Shown piece after piece: positions 1 to 8,349 of a DNA stretch of 64,000 nt. Made by a program: the position numbers and the translations under genes. The notes below the pieces were generated by a model. It worked only from the letters and a program-made list of their open reading frames with translations. It searched no databases and was not told the DNA's origin. The stretch is from the NCBI GenBank assembly GCA_964019135.1, contig OZ025258.1, positions 3,739,961 through 3,803,960 of the forward strand, read 5' to 3'. Source of the stretch: Arenicola marina (Eukaryota; Annelida; Polychaeta; Arenicolidae). Numbering within the stretch: the stretch's first letter is position 1; each line of letters begins with the position of its first letter.

Positions 1-2966
1 GTAGATCTAGGGGCGGGGCATACCATAGACATGTATTCTGTAGATCTAGGGGCGGGGCGTACTATAGACATGTATTCTGTAGATCTAGGGGCGGGGCGTA
101 CCATAGACATGTATTCTGTAGATCTAGGGGCGGGGCGTACCATAGACATGTATTCTGTAGATCTAGGGGCGGGGCGTACTATAGACATGTATTCTGTAGA
201 TCTAGGGGCGGGGCGTACCATAGACATGTATTCTGTAGATCTAGGGGCGGGGCGTACCATAGACATGTATTCTGTAGATCTAGGGGCGGGGCGTACCATA
301 GACATGTATTCTGTAGATCTAGGGGCGGGGCGTACTATAGACATGTATTCTGTAGATCTAGGGGCGGGGCGTACTATAGACATGTATTCTGTAGATCTAG
401 GGGCGGGGCGTACTATAGACATGTATTCTGTAGATCTACTGGCGGGGCGTACTATAGACATGTATTCTGTAGATCTAGGGGCGGGGCGTACCATAGACAT
501 GTATTCTGTAGATCTAGGGGCGGGGCGTACCATAGACATGTATTCTGTAGATCTAGGGGCGGGGCGTACCATAGACATGTATTCTGTAGATCTAGGGGCG
601 GGGCGTACTATGGACATGTATTCTGTAGATCTAGGGGCGGGGCGTACCATAGACATGTATTCTGTAGATCTAGGGGCGGGGCGTACCATAGACATGTATT
701 CTGTAGATCTAGGGGCGGGGCGTACCATAGACATGTATTCTGTAGATCTAGGGGCGGGGCGTACCATAGACATGTATTCTGTAGATCTAGGGGCGGGGCG
801 TACCATAGACATGTATTCTGTAGATCTAGGGGCGGGGCGTACCATAGACATGTATTCTGTAGATCTAGGGGCGGGGCGTACTATAGACATGTATTCTGTA
901 GATCTAGGGGCGGGGCGTACCATAGACATGTATTCTGTAGATCTAGGGGCGGGGCGTACCATAGACATGTATTCTGTAGATCTAGGGGCGGGGCGTACTA
1001 TAGACATGTATTCTGTAGATCTAGGGGCGGGGCGTACCATAGACATGTATTCTGTAGATCTAGGGGCGGGGCGTACCATAGACATGTATTCTGTAGATCT
1101 TGGGGCGGGGCGTACCATAGACATGTATTCTGTAGATCTAGGGGCGGGGCGTACCATAGACATGTATTCTGTAGATCTAGGGGCGGGGCATACCATAGAC
1201 ATGTATTCTGTAGATCTAGGGGCGGGGCGTACCATAGACATGTATTCTGTAGATCTTGGGGCGGGGCGTACCATAGACATGTATTCTGTAGATCTAGGGG
1301 CGGGGCGTACCATAGACATGTATTCTGTAGATCTAGGGGCGGGGCGTACCATAGACATGTATTCTGTAGATCTAGGGGCGGGGCGTACCATAGACATGTA
1401 TTCTGTAGATCTAGAGGCGGGGCGTACCATAGACATGTATTCTGTAGATCTAGGGGCGGGGCGTACCATAGACATGTATTCTGTAGATCTTGGGGCGGGG
1501 CGTACCATAGACATGTATTCTGTAGATCTAGGGGCGGGGCGTACCATAGACATGTATTCTGTAGATCTAGGGGCGGGGCGTACCATAGACATGTATTCTG
1601 TAGATCTTGGGGCGGGGCGTACCATAGACATGTATTCTGTAGATCTAGGGGCGGGGCGTACCATAGACATGTATTCTGTAGATCTAGGGGCGGGGCGTAC
1701 CATAGACATGTATTCTGTAGATCTAGGGGCGGGGCGTACCATAGACATGTATTCTGTAGATCTAGGGGCGGGGCGTACTATAGACATGTATTCTGTAGAT
1801 CTAGGGGCGGGGCGTACCATAGACATGTATTCTGTAGATCTAGGGGGGGGGGCGTACCATAGACATGTATTCTGTAGATCTAGGGGCGGGGCGTACCATA
1901 GACATGTATTCTGTAGATCTAGGGGCGGGGCCTACCATAGACATGTATTCTGTAGATCTAGGGGCGGGGCGTACCATAGACATGTATTCTGTAGATCTTG
2001 GGGCGGGGCGTACCATAGACATGTATTCTGTAGATCTAGGGGCGGGGCGTACCATAGACATGTATTCTGTAGATCTAGGGGCGGGGCGTACCATAGACAT
2101 GTATTCTGTAGATCTAGGGGCGGGGCGTACTATAGACATGTATTCTGTAGATCTAGGGGCGGGGCGTACCATAGAGATGTATTCTGTAGATCTAGGGGCG
2201 GGGCGTACCATAGACATGTATTCTGTAGATCTAGGGGCGGGGCGTACCATAGACATGTATTCTGTAGATCTAGGGGCGGGGCGTACTATAGACATGTATT
2301 CTGTAGATCTAGGGGCGGGGCGTACCATAGACATGTATTCTGTAGATCTAGGGGCGGGGCGTACTATAGACATGTATTCTGTAGATCTTGGGGCGGGGCG
2401 TACCATAGACATGTATTCTGTAGATCTAGGGGCGGGGCGTACCATAGAGATGTATTCTGTAGATCTAGGGGCGGGGCGTACCATAGACATGTATTCTGTA
2501 GATCTAGGGGCGGGGCGTACCATAGACATGTATTCTGTAGATCTAGGGGCGGGGCGTACTATAGACATGTATTCTGTAGATCTAGGGGCGGGGCGTACCA
2601 TAGACATGTATTCTGTAGATCTAGGGGCGGGGCGTACTATAGACATGTATTCTGTAGATCTAGGGGCAGGGCGTACCATAGACATGTATTCTGTAGATCT
2701 AGGGGGGGGCGTACTATAGACATGTACTCTGTAGATCTTGGGGCGGGGCGTACCATAGACATGTATTCTGTAGATCTAGGGGCGGGGCGTACTATAGACA
2801 TGTATTCTGTAGATCTTGGGGCGGGGCGTACCATAGACATGTACTCTGTAGATCTAGGGTCGGGGCGTACTATAGACATGTATTCTGTAGATCTTGGGGC
2901 GGGGCGTACCATAGATATGTATTCTGTAGATCTAGGGGCGGGGCGTACCATAGACATGTATACATA
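1..2966. repeat. 39-bp satellite array, about 76 copies
   Basis: A head-to-tail array runs from the left edge of the window to about 2966. The 39-bp unit carries a BglII-type AGATCT, the block GGGGCGGGGC and the segment ATAGACATGTATTCT. Copies differ by few substitutions (CC/CT in the TAC[CT]ATA stretch, CTAG/CTTG, rare CATACC), so the array is young or homogenised. Because 39 is divisible by three and the unit lacks stops in two forward frames and one reverse frame, long ORFs result on both strands. Those ORFs cross a shift in G-run length near 1842 and 2702 without closing. I read it as non-coding satellite. The left boundary lies outside the window. Confidence 0.97.
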
Positions 2967-2984
2967 AAGGTATTCAGCTTCGCT

Positions 2985-3185
2985 CTTAATCGAGGAGTCG
3001 CGGAGCTATTGTCGTTGGCAGAAAGAACTGGTTTGGTGGTTTAAAGGCAATGGTTGCTCTACTATGTAGTTGAGAGGTGACAGGTTCGTTTGTGTCAAGC
3101 GTGTCGATTATAACTGGAGCAGGTTTATGTGGGAATGTCAATATTTACCCGAGCTTGAGGCCCCCTAACCCCAGTTCTATGGCTG
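2985..3185. repeat. dispersed repeat, copy 1 of a 200-bp direct duplication
   Basis: This segment, starting near ATCGAGGAGTCGC and ending near CCCCAGTTCTATGGCTGTA, matches 4968-5167 in the same orientation with scattered substitutions. The two copies bracket the foldback element. The sequence just before copy 2 resembles the tail of a SINE-B-like repeat, so the pair could be two members of a dispersed composite repeat rather than a local duplication. No coding potential seen. Confidence 0.75.
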
Positions 3186-3254
3186 TATGGCCGTCACAAT
3201 GTGACAAGGCCCGCATAAATGCCTAGTGGCCAGTAGCCCTGTCCCTAGGGGCTA

Positions 3255-3341
3255 GGGTGTAGTAGTTCGCGCCCTAGACGGCGTATCAGTAGGTCCAGGG
3301 TTCGAATCCGGACCTTGGCACCTTGTCTGGAGGGCGTATTT
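3255..3341 (+). mobile_element. SINE-B-like tRNA-derived repeat, left part (interrupted)
   Basis: It contains GGTTCGAATCC, which matches the tRNA B-box consensus, preceded by GTATCAGTAGGTCC and followed by GCACCTTGTCTGG. The same order of blocks occurs at 5290-5440 and, on the other strand, at 46,830-47,024. The body breaks off at about 3341, where the foldback element starts, and resumes at 4905 with a block ending CATTCTTCCTTTAGCG. No intact A box or cloverleaf is seen, so this is not a functional tRNA gene. Confidence 0.6.
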
Positions 3342-4904
3342 GGTCCGTGTATGTACCTGCCATTCATTTTCCATTGCAAATGGGAAATAGAAAAAAGCTA
3401 AATGTTGGCTCATTTTTCTTTACTTGTTTCAAATGGGTAATGGGAAAATGCCTTGTCTTCCTATTTCCGTTTACCTATATCAAACTGGTAACGGGGTAAA
3501 GGTACATCTTTCCTTCACCCAGTTCCTGTTGCAAAACGCAAATGAAAAATCGAAAAGAAACCCATTTCCTATTTCTAATTTGAATGTGGTGACTGGCGCA
3601 CGTACCGAGCGCGGTCTGGCTTCGGGCTCCGGGCTCTGGCTTCCGGCTCCGGGCTATGGCTTTGGGCTCCGGGCTATGGCTTCGGGATCCGGGCTATGGC
3701 TTCGGGATCCGGGCTATGGCTTCGGGATCCGGGCTATGGCTTCGGACTCCGGGCTATGGCTTCGGGCTCCGGGCTCTGGCTTCGGGCTTCGGGCTCTGGC
3801 TCCGGGCTCCGGGCTGTGGCTTCGGGCTCCGGGCTCTGGCTTCGGGCTCCGGGCTCCGGGCTCCGGGCTCTGAGCTATAGCTCCGGGCTCCGGGCTCTGG
3901 CTTCGGGCTCCGGGCTATGGCTTCGGGCTCCGGGCTATGGCTTCGGGCTCCGGGCCATGGCTCCGGACGCGGGCTATGGCTCCAGGCGCGGGCTATGGCT
4001 CCGGACGCGGGCTATGGCTCCGGGCTCCGGGCTATGGCTCTGGCCTCCGGGCTATAGCTCCGGGCTCCGGGCTATGGCTCCGGGCTCCGGGCTATGGATC
4101 TGGACTCGAGCTAATGCTATTGCGGATTATTGCTCCATCCGCTGAACTATGGCTTCGGGCGCGGACCGATCTCGCAGACCGGAGCCATAGCCCGGAGCCG
4201 GACGCCAGAGCCCGGAGCCCGACGCCATAGCCCGGAGCCAAAAGCCATAGCCCGGAGCTCGAAGCCATAGCCCGGAGCCCGAAGCCAAAGCCCGGAGCCC
4301 AAAGCCACAGCCCGGAGCCGCAAGCCACAGCCCGGAGCCCCAAGCCACAGCCCAGAGCACGAAGCCAGGGCCCGGAGCCCGAAGCCACAGCCCGGAGCCC
4401 GAAGCCATAGCCCGGAGCCCAAGCCACAGCTCGGAGCCCGAAGCCACAGGCCGGAGCCCGAAACCACAGCCCGGAGCCCGAAGCCACAGCCCGGAGCCCG
4501 AAGCCACAGCCCGGAGCCCGAAGCCACAGCCCGGAGCCCGAAGCCACAGCCCGGAGCCCGAAACCACAGCCCGGAGCCCGAAGCCATAGCCCGGAGCCCG
4601 AAGCCAGAGCCCGGAGCCGGAAGCCAGACCGCGCTTGGTACGTGCGCTAGTCACCATATTCAAATGAGAAATAGGAAAAGGGTTTGTTTTTCCAATTTTC
4701 ATTTGCATTTTTGCAATAGGAAATGGGTGAAGGAAAGATGTACCTTTAACCCGTTAACCCGTTTGATATAGGTGAACGGAAATAGGAAGACATGTCCTTT
4801 TCCCATTACCCATTTGAAACAAGTAAAGGAAAATGAGCCAACAGTTTGCTTTTTTCTATTTCTCATTTACTATGGCAAATGAATGGCAGGTACATACACG
4901 GACC
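3342..4904. mobile_element. foldback-type element: 1.56-kb inverted repeat with internal 20-bp minisatellite
   Basis: The outer arms (about 3342-3610 and 4622-4904) are inverted copies starting GGTCCGTGTATGTACCTGCC and ending in GTGCGC/GCGGTCTGGCTT-type sequence. Inside each arm lies a 20-bp minisatellite (units like GGCTTCGGGCTCCGGGCTAT), about 24 copies forward to 4106 and about 22 copies inverted from 4168 to 4628. The centre is a spacer of about 60 bases. The element interrupts a SINE-like repeat. The hexamers GTATTT (ends 3341) and GTATCT (starts 4905) could be a diverged target duplication. No transposase ORF is present; ORFs here are low-complexity readings of the minisatellite. A non-autonomous foldback DNA transposon is the likely identity. 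Confidence 0.75.
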
Positions 4905-4967
4905 GTATCTCATCCATTCTTCCTTTAGCGTCGCGGAGGTTCCTTGGGACGATTACACCTTCTGTGC
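4905..4967 (+). mobile_element. SINE-B-like repeat, right part
   Basis: GTATCTCATCCATTCTTCC followed by TTTAGCGTCGCGGAGG and TTCCTTGGGACG corresponds to the stretch after the B box in the copy at 5290-5440 (GATTCTTCCTTTATCGTGCC, then GGGAGGTGCCTTGGGGC). It continues the fragment at 3255-3341 across the foldback insertion. Confidence 0.55.
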
Positions 4968-5167
4968 ACTAATCGAGGAGTCGCAGAGTTATTGTTGGCA
5001 GGAAAAACATGTATAGAGTGGTTTTAGGCGATGGTTGCTCTTTTTTTTAGTTGAGAGGTGACAGGTTTGCTTGTGTTCAAAGTATCGATTATAACTGGAC
5101 CAGGTTTATGTGGGATGTCAATATCTACCTGCGCTTGGGGCCACCTAACCCCAGTTCTGTGGCTGTA
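4968..5167. repeat. dispersed repeat, copy 2 of a 200-bp direct duplication
   Basis: Same sequence and orientation as 2985-3185, with small indels such as a poly-T run near 5041. No coding potential. Confidence 0.75.
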
Positions 5168-5275
5168 GGGGGGAGGGGGGGGGCGGCACAGGGGGCAAAT
5201 TATGTGCCCCTTTTTTTCATGTTTTCGAACAATTTACTGTGCCCCCCCTCCCCCCCCTCCCCCCCCCCCTTTCAA
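5167..5275. repeat. G-run/C-run imperfect inverted repeat
   Basis: A G-rich arm containing GGCACAGGGGGC near 5190 is followed by a C-rich arm containing GTGCCCCCCC near 5240, so the transcript could fold into a hairpin with a loop of about 45 bases. The homopolymer lengths may be assembly-sensitive. Confidence 0.6.
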
Positions 5276-5289
5276 GAATGTTTGCACAC

Positions 5290-5440
5290 GCCCCTGTAGA
5301 TGGCGTATCAGTAGGTCCTGGGTTCGAATCCGGGCCCGGGCCGGGGCACCTAGTCTGGGCGTGTTTCCTTGATTCTTCCTTTATCGTGCCGGGAGGTGCC
5401 TTGGGGCAGTTTAAACCTTGTGTGTACAAACGCGGCATGA
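5290..5440 (+). mobile_element. SINE-B-like tRNA-derived repeat
   Basis: It has the B-box-like GGTTCGAATCC at about 5322, the block GCACCTAGTCTGG, then GATTCTTCCTTTATCGTGCC and a 3' part ending near GTGTACAAACGCGG. The block order matches the copy at 46,830-47,024. The A-box half is replaced by GTAGATGGCGTATCAGTAGG, so it is a diverged member. Confidence 0.6.
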
Positions 5441-5607
5441 AAACATAAATTCAGTTCATTTCTCTCTTGTACGCAAACAGAGGCGATTGGCAAGCCAGTT
5501 GTATCATATTGACTGGAAAACTAACATTTCCCACTCCATTTTTTGCTTCTTTTTTTCCATTGGCTCTTGTCATACAGAAAGGATGGGTACAAAGTAAATC
5601 GCCAATC

Positions 5608-6016
5608 TTAAAGTTGCATATCGAGCTCTTTCCCGCCAAAACTGAAGAGGTCCAAAATACAAAAAAAAATCAGTCCTTGAATCATTCAAGATTTCTTTTG
5701 TCTATACTCCACCCATACCAGACTGCCAAATAGTGTCTCTTAGCCTTGCCCGTGATATCAATTTACCGCAAGTTATCATTTTAGTGGTAAACGTCATCAG
5801 TTTGTGTGCTTCGCGATGCTTTGGTAGAAGTAGCAGTGCCGCGACCGAGTTCTGTGGTGTTCCGGGATAGACATGTTTGCCACACCACAGCCGAAACGGC
5901 GATGTTTATCAGGTTTCTGAATTTATAGAATGAAACAATCGAGTTTTCTGCAAATTTTGATATAAATTTCACCTAGGCTTAGTTTTGGCGGGAAAGAACT
6001 CTACATGCAACTTTAA
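5608..6016. mobile_element. candidate MITE with about 36-bp terminal inverted repeats
   Basis: The left end reads TTAAAGTTGCATATCGAG and continues to CTTTCCCGCCAAAACT; the right end is its reverse complement with three or four mismatches (AGTTTTGGCGGGAAAGAACT continuing to ATGCAACTTTAA). About 340 bases lie between. No transposase ORF is present. The element sits about 460 bases upstream of the CARD gene start. I could not define a convincing target duplication, so the outer limits are provisional. Confidence 0.6.
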
Positions 6017-6473
6017 CAGTAAAACAGTAAAAACCGGGGTCGACCATCTTGCAGCCGAGATAGTCAACATGAGCTCAAACACTTGATTATCGGCAGAAGC
6101 CATTTGCGATTGACACAGCCAAGCAACATATTAACTCAACTGTATGATAATACGATAACTTCTTCATCTTGTAATCGACTATATTGGAATTATTTCGTCT
6201 AATGCAGCGTGTTTTCTATAGCGAGAAACATATTGGAATGTTGAGAGGGGAAAATACAGTTGCATTTATAGAAATGTAAATATTCATATGCTATTAACCA
6301 TCCCAGGTCAATAATGCGGTCTTCACCATTACATTTCTTACAAACACCGTGATACGTGTCATATCATGCGTTATTTCATTGCTTGCAGGGATTCCCGAAC
6401 CTCATTGCTGAACCTGGAGGGTGACTTTACGGCCATTAGACCGAAAAACGGTCCGCAACGGAAACAAGAGACC
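6017..6473. other. upstream region of the CARD gene
   Basis: AT-rich sequence without a recognisable repeat. The frame of the CARD ORF is open from an ATG at 6366. At 6388 the pattern CATTGCTTGCAG followed by GGATTCCC resembles a splice acceptor, so an upstream exon is possible. I see no clear TATA box. The reading frame before 6474 has no recognisable domain. Confidence 0.4.
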
Positions 6474-8030
6474 ATGAGTCTCAGCAAGATCGAACAGGAG
6501 TGCATCTCCGAACCTGATTTCCTGAGCTTGAGATCCGATATTCGGACGTTTCTTAACAACTTAAGTCCGCAGTTGGGCAACAAGGAAATCGGGATTTTGA
6601 ATAGCAATGCGTCTGCGGGAATAATAGCAATGGCACATCTGATGAATAAGACAATGTTGTATGCACGAGGCATGTCGGCGTCTGAATTGTGCCCAGAAAT
6701 GCGACAGATGGACCCCCTGCATAGAATGATTTTATTAAAGAACTGTATCTTCCTCTGCAAGAATATAATGTTCCGCGATGTGGCTCCATTTCTTACTCAA
6801 GAAGGAATTCTAACGGAAGAGGACAACCAACATATCAATGCCGAAATATCTGACACGGCTAAAGTCCAGAGGCTTCTCGAGTTGCTTCCTCGGAAGGGCC
6901 CGCGTGCCTACCACGCCTTCCGTGGAGCCTTCGATGACGACAGGCGAGTGGTCCAAGTGCTTGATGAGACGGTAATTAATGAAAGCGATGCGGAGAAATA
7001 TTCGCAAGGGACGCCCTTTGACGTGATAAAGCCCGAAGTAGGCCCACGTCAAAAAGCGTTGGATTTGCAGTTACGATACGATTTATTGATGCGTCGCGCA
7101 TGCCCGGATTTAAGGGATGAACTGGTGGAAAACCTGACAATAGGTGAAGAAAACGTTAGCACGGAAATGGAGCAAATGCAAGAAGATGGTGCGCCGAAAC
7201 ATGTTGAGTCACACGAGAGGCTTAAACAGGAATCGGCCGAGACGAAGAAAGAGGAACATAAATACGAGGATAAAATTCCCGAGTTAATGGCTGATGTTAA
7301 ACAGCAATTGGCTGAGAGGAATAAACAGGAACAGAAACACGAGGAGAAAATTGTCGAGTTAATAGATAGTGTTACACAGCAATCAGTCCAAACGAAGAAA
7401 CAGGAACAGAAACACGAAGAGAAAATTGCCGAGTTAAAGGATAGACTTAAACAGCAATCGGTCGAGACGAAGAAACAGGAACAGAAATACGAGGAGAAAA
7501 TTGCCGAGTTAAAGGATAGACTTAAACAGCAATCGGTCGAGACGAAGAAACAGGAACCGAAATACGAGGAGAAAATTGCCGAGTTAATGGATAGAGTTGA
7601 ACAGCAATCGGTCGAGACGAAGAAACAGGAACAGAAATACGAGGAGAAAATTGCCGAGTTAATGGATAGAGTTAAACAGCAATCGGTCGAGACGAAGAAA
7701 CAGGAGCAGAAATACGAGGAGAAAATTGCCGAGTTAAAGGATAGAGATGAGCAGCAATCGGTCGACACGAAAAAACAGGAACCGAAATACGAGAACATTG
7801 CCGAGTTAATGGATATAGTTAAACAGCTTTCGGTCGAGACGAAGAAACAGGAACCGAAATACGAGGAGAAAATTGCCGAGTTAATGATTAGACTTAAACA
7901 GCAATCGGTCGAGACGAAGCAACAGGAACCGAAATACGAGGAGAAAATTGCCGAGTTAATGGATAGATTAAACAGCAATCGGTCGAGACGAAGAAACAGG
8001 CGCAGAAATAAGGAGAAATTGCCTAGTTAA
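6474..8030 (+). CDS. CARD-domain protein with a repetitive coiled-coil tail
   Basis: I start at ATG 6474 (MSLSKIEQE) because it has a good Kozak context (ACCATGA) and the 36 codons before it, back to ATG 6366, may be intronic. Residue numbers here count from 6366. Residues 1-116 are not recognised. Residues about 117-195 read as a CARD: the segments FLTQEGILTEED, RLLELLPRKGP and AYHAFRGAF follow the helix pattern of CARD proteins. From about residue 283 to 530 come roughly ten 25-residue repeats (QSVETKKQEQKYEEKIAEL), Lys/Glu/Gln-rich and predicted to form a long coiled coil. CARDs mediate homotypic assembly in apoptosis and innate immune signalling; here that role is inferred. The last repeat has lost one base, which gives an arginine-rich tail (RSRRRNRRRNKEKLPS). 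It may be a complete single-exon gene or the last exon of a longer one. Confidence 0.8.
   Translation: MSLSKIEQECISEPDFLSLRSDIRTFLNNLSPQLGNKEIGILNSNASAGIIAMAHLMNKTMLYARGMSASELCPEMRQMDPLHRMILLKNCIFLCKNIMFRDVAPFLTQEGILTEEDNQHINAEISDTAKVQRLLELLPRKGPRAYHAFRGAFDDDRRVVQVLDETVINESDAEKYSQGTPFDVIKPEVGPRQKALDLQLRYDLLMRRACPDLRDELVENLTIGEENVSTEMEQMQEDGAPKHVESHERLKQESAETKKEEHKYEDKIPELMADVKQQLAERNKQEQKHEEKIVELIDSVTQQSVQTKKQEQKHEEKIAELKDRLKQQSVETKKQEQKYEEKIAELKDRLKQQSVETKKQEPKYEEKIAELMDRVEQQSVETKKQEQKYEEKIAELMDRVKQQSVETKKQEQKYEEKIAELKDRDEQQSVDTKKQEPKYENIAELMDIVKQLSVETKKQEPKYEEKIAELMIRLKQQSVETKQQEPKYEEKIAELMDRLNSNRSRRRNRRRNKEKLPS
7209..7990 (+). repeat. 75-bp coding minisatellite in the CARD gene
   Basis: About ten copies of a 75-bp unit encode the 25-residue coiled-coil repeat. 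Later copies (7440-7960) are almost identical, while the first two or three are more diverged, suggesting expansion from the 3' side. One copy near 7790 has lost six bases, staying in frame; the final copy near 7966 has lost one base and shifts the frame. Confidence 0.85.
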
Positions 8031-8100
8031 TGGATACAGTTATGCACATATGCAGGACGACTATTGCAAGGGTACTACTGATACTACTGAATGCGTCGGC

Positions 8101-8256
8101 CAGGGGCGGATCCCGAAAATCTGAATAGGGGGGTGGCGGTTTTAGGGTCGGATCCAGATATCCTGAACAGGGGGGCCGGTTTTGGTTTTCCTACGTTAAA
8201 TGGTATAAATTATATAAATTTCGGCCCTAAAGGGCCCCCCCCCCCCCCTGGATCCC
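8101..8256. mobile_element. GGGGCGGATCC-type MITE fragment
   Basis: The left end CAGGGGCGGATC is shared with the elements at 14,517 and 15,255 (the latter with one mismatch), and the right side has a C-run followed by TGGATCC. The interior repeats GATCC-x-GA-x-AT motifs. The right terminus is not canonical, so this is a fragment or a diverged copy. Confidence 0.5.
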
Positions 8257-8349
8257 CCCCAGTCGGCTTATGTTTGAATACCGTCGTATTCGTGGCGACA
8301 AAGAAACATTTCTGAGCCGAAATGCCACTAGAATACTGTCGAGTTACTA

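Noticed and set aside
31..2967. 978-codon plus-strand ORF of M-Y-S-V-D-L-G-A-G-R-T-I-D repeats
   Set aside because: It follows from a 39-bp period without stops; equally long frames exist on the other strand and in another forward frame, and the frame changes mid-array without consequence.
3290..3325. tRNA gene suggested by GGTTCGAATCC
   Set aside because: Only a B box is present; acceptor stem, A box and anticodon arm do not fold. It belongs to a SINE-like repeat, as do the heads at 42.9-47.0 kb.
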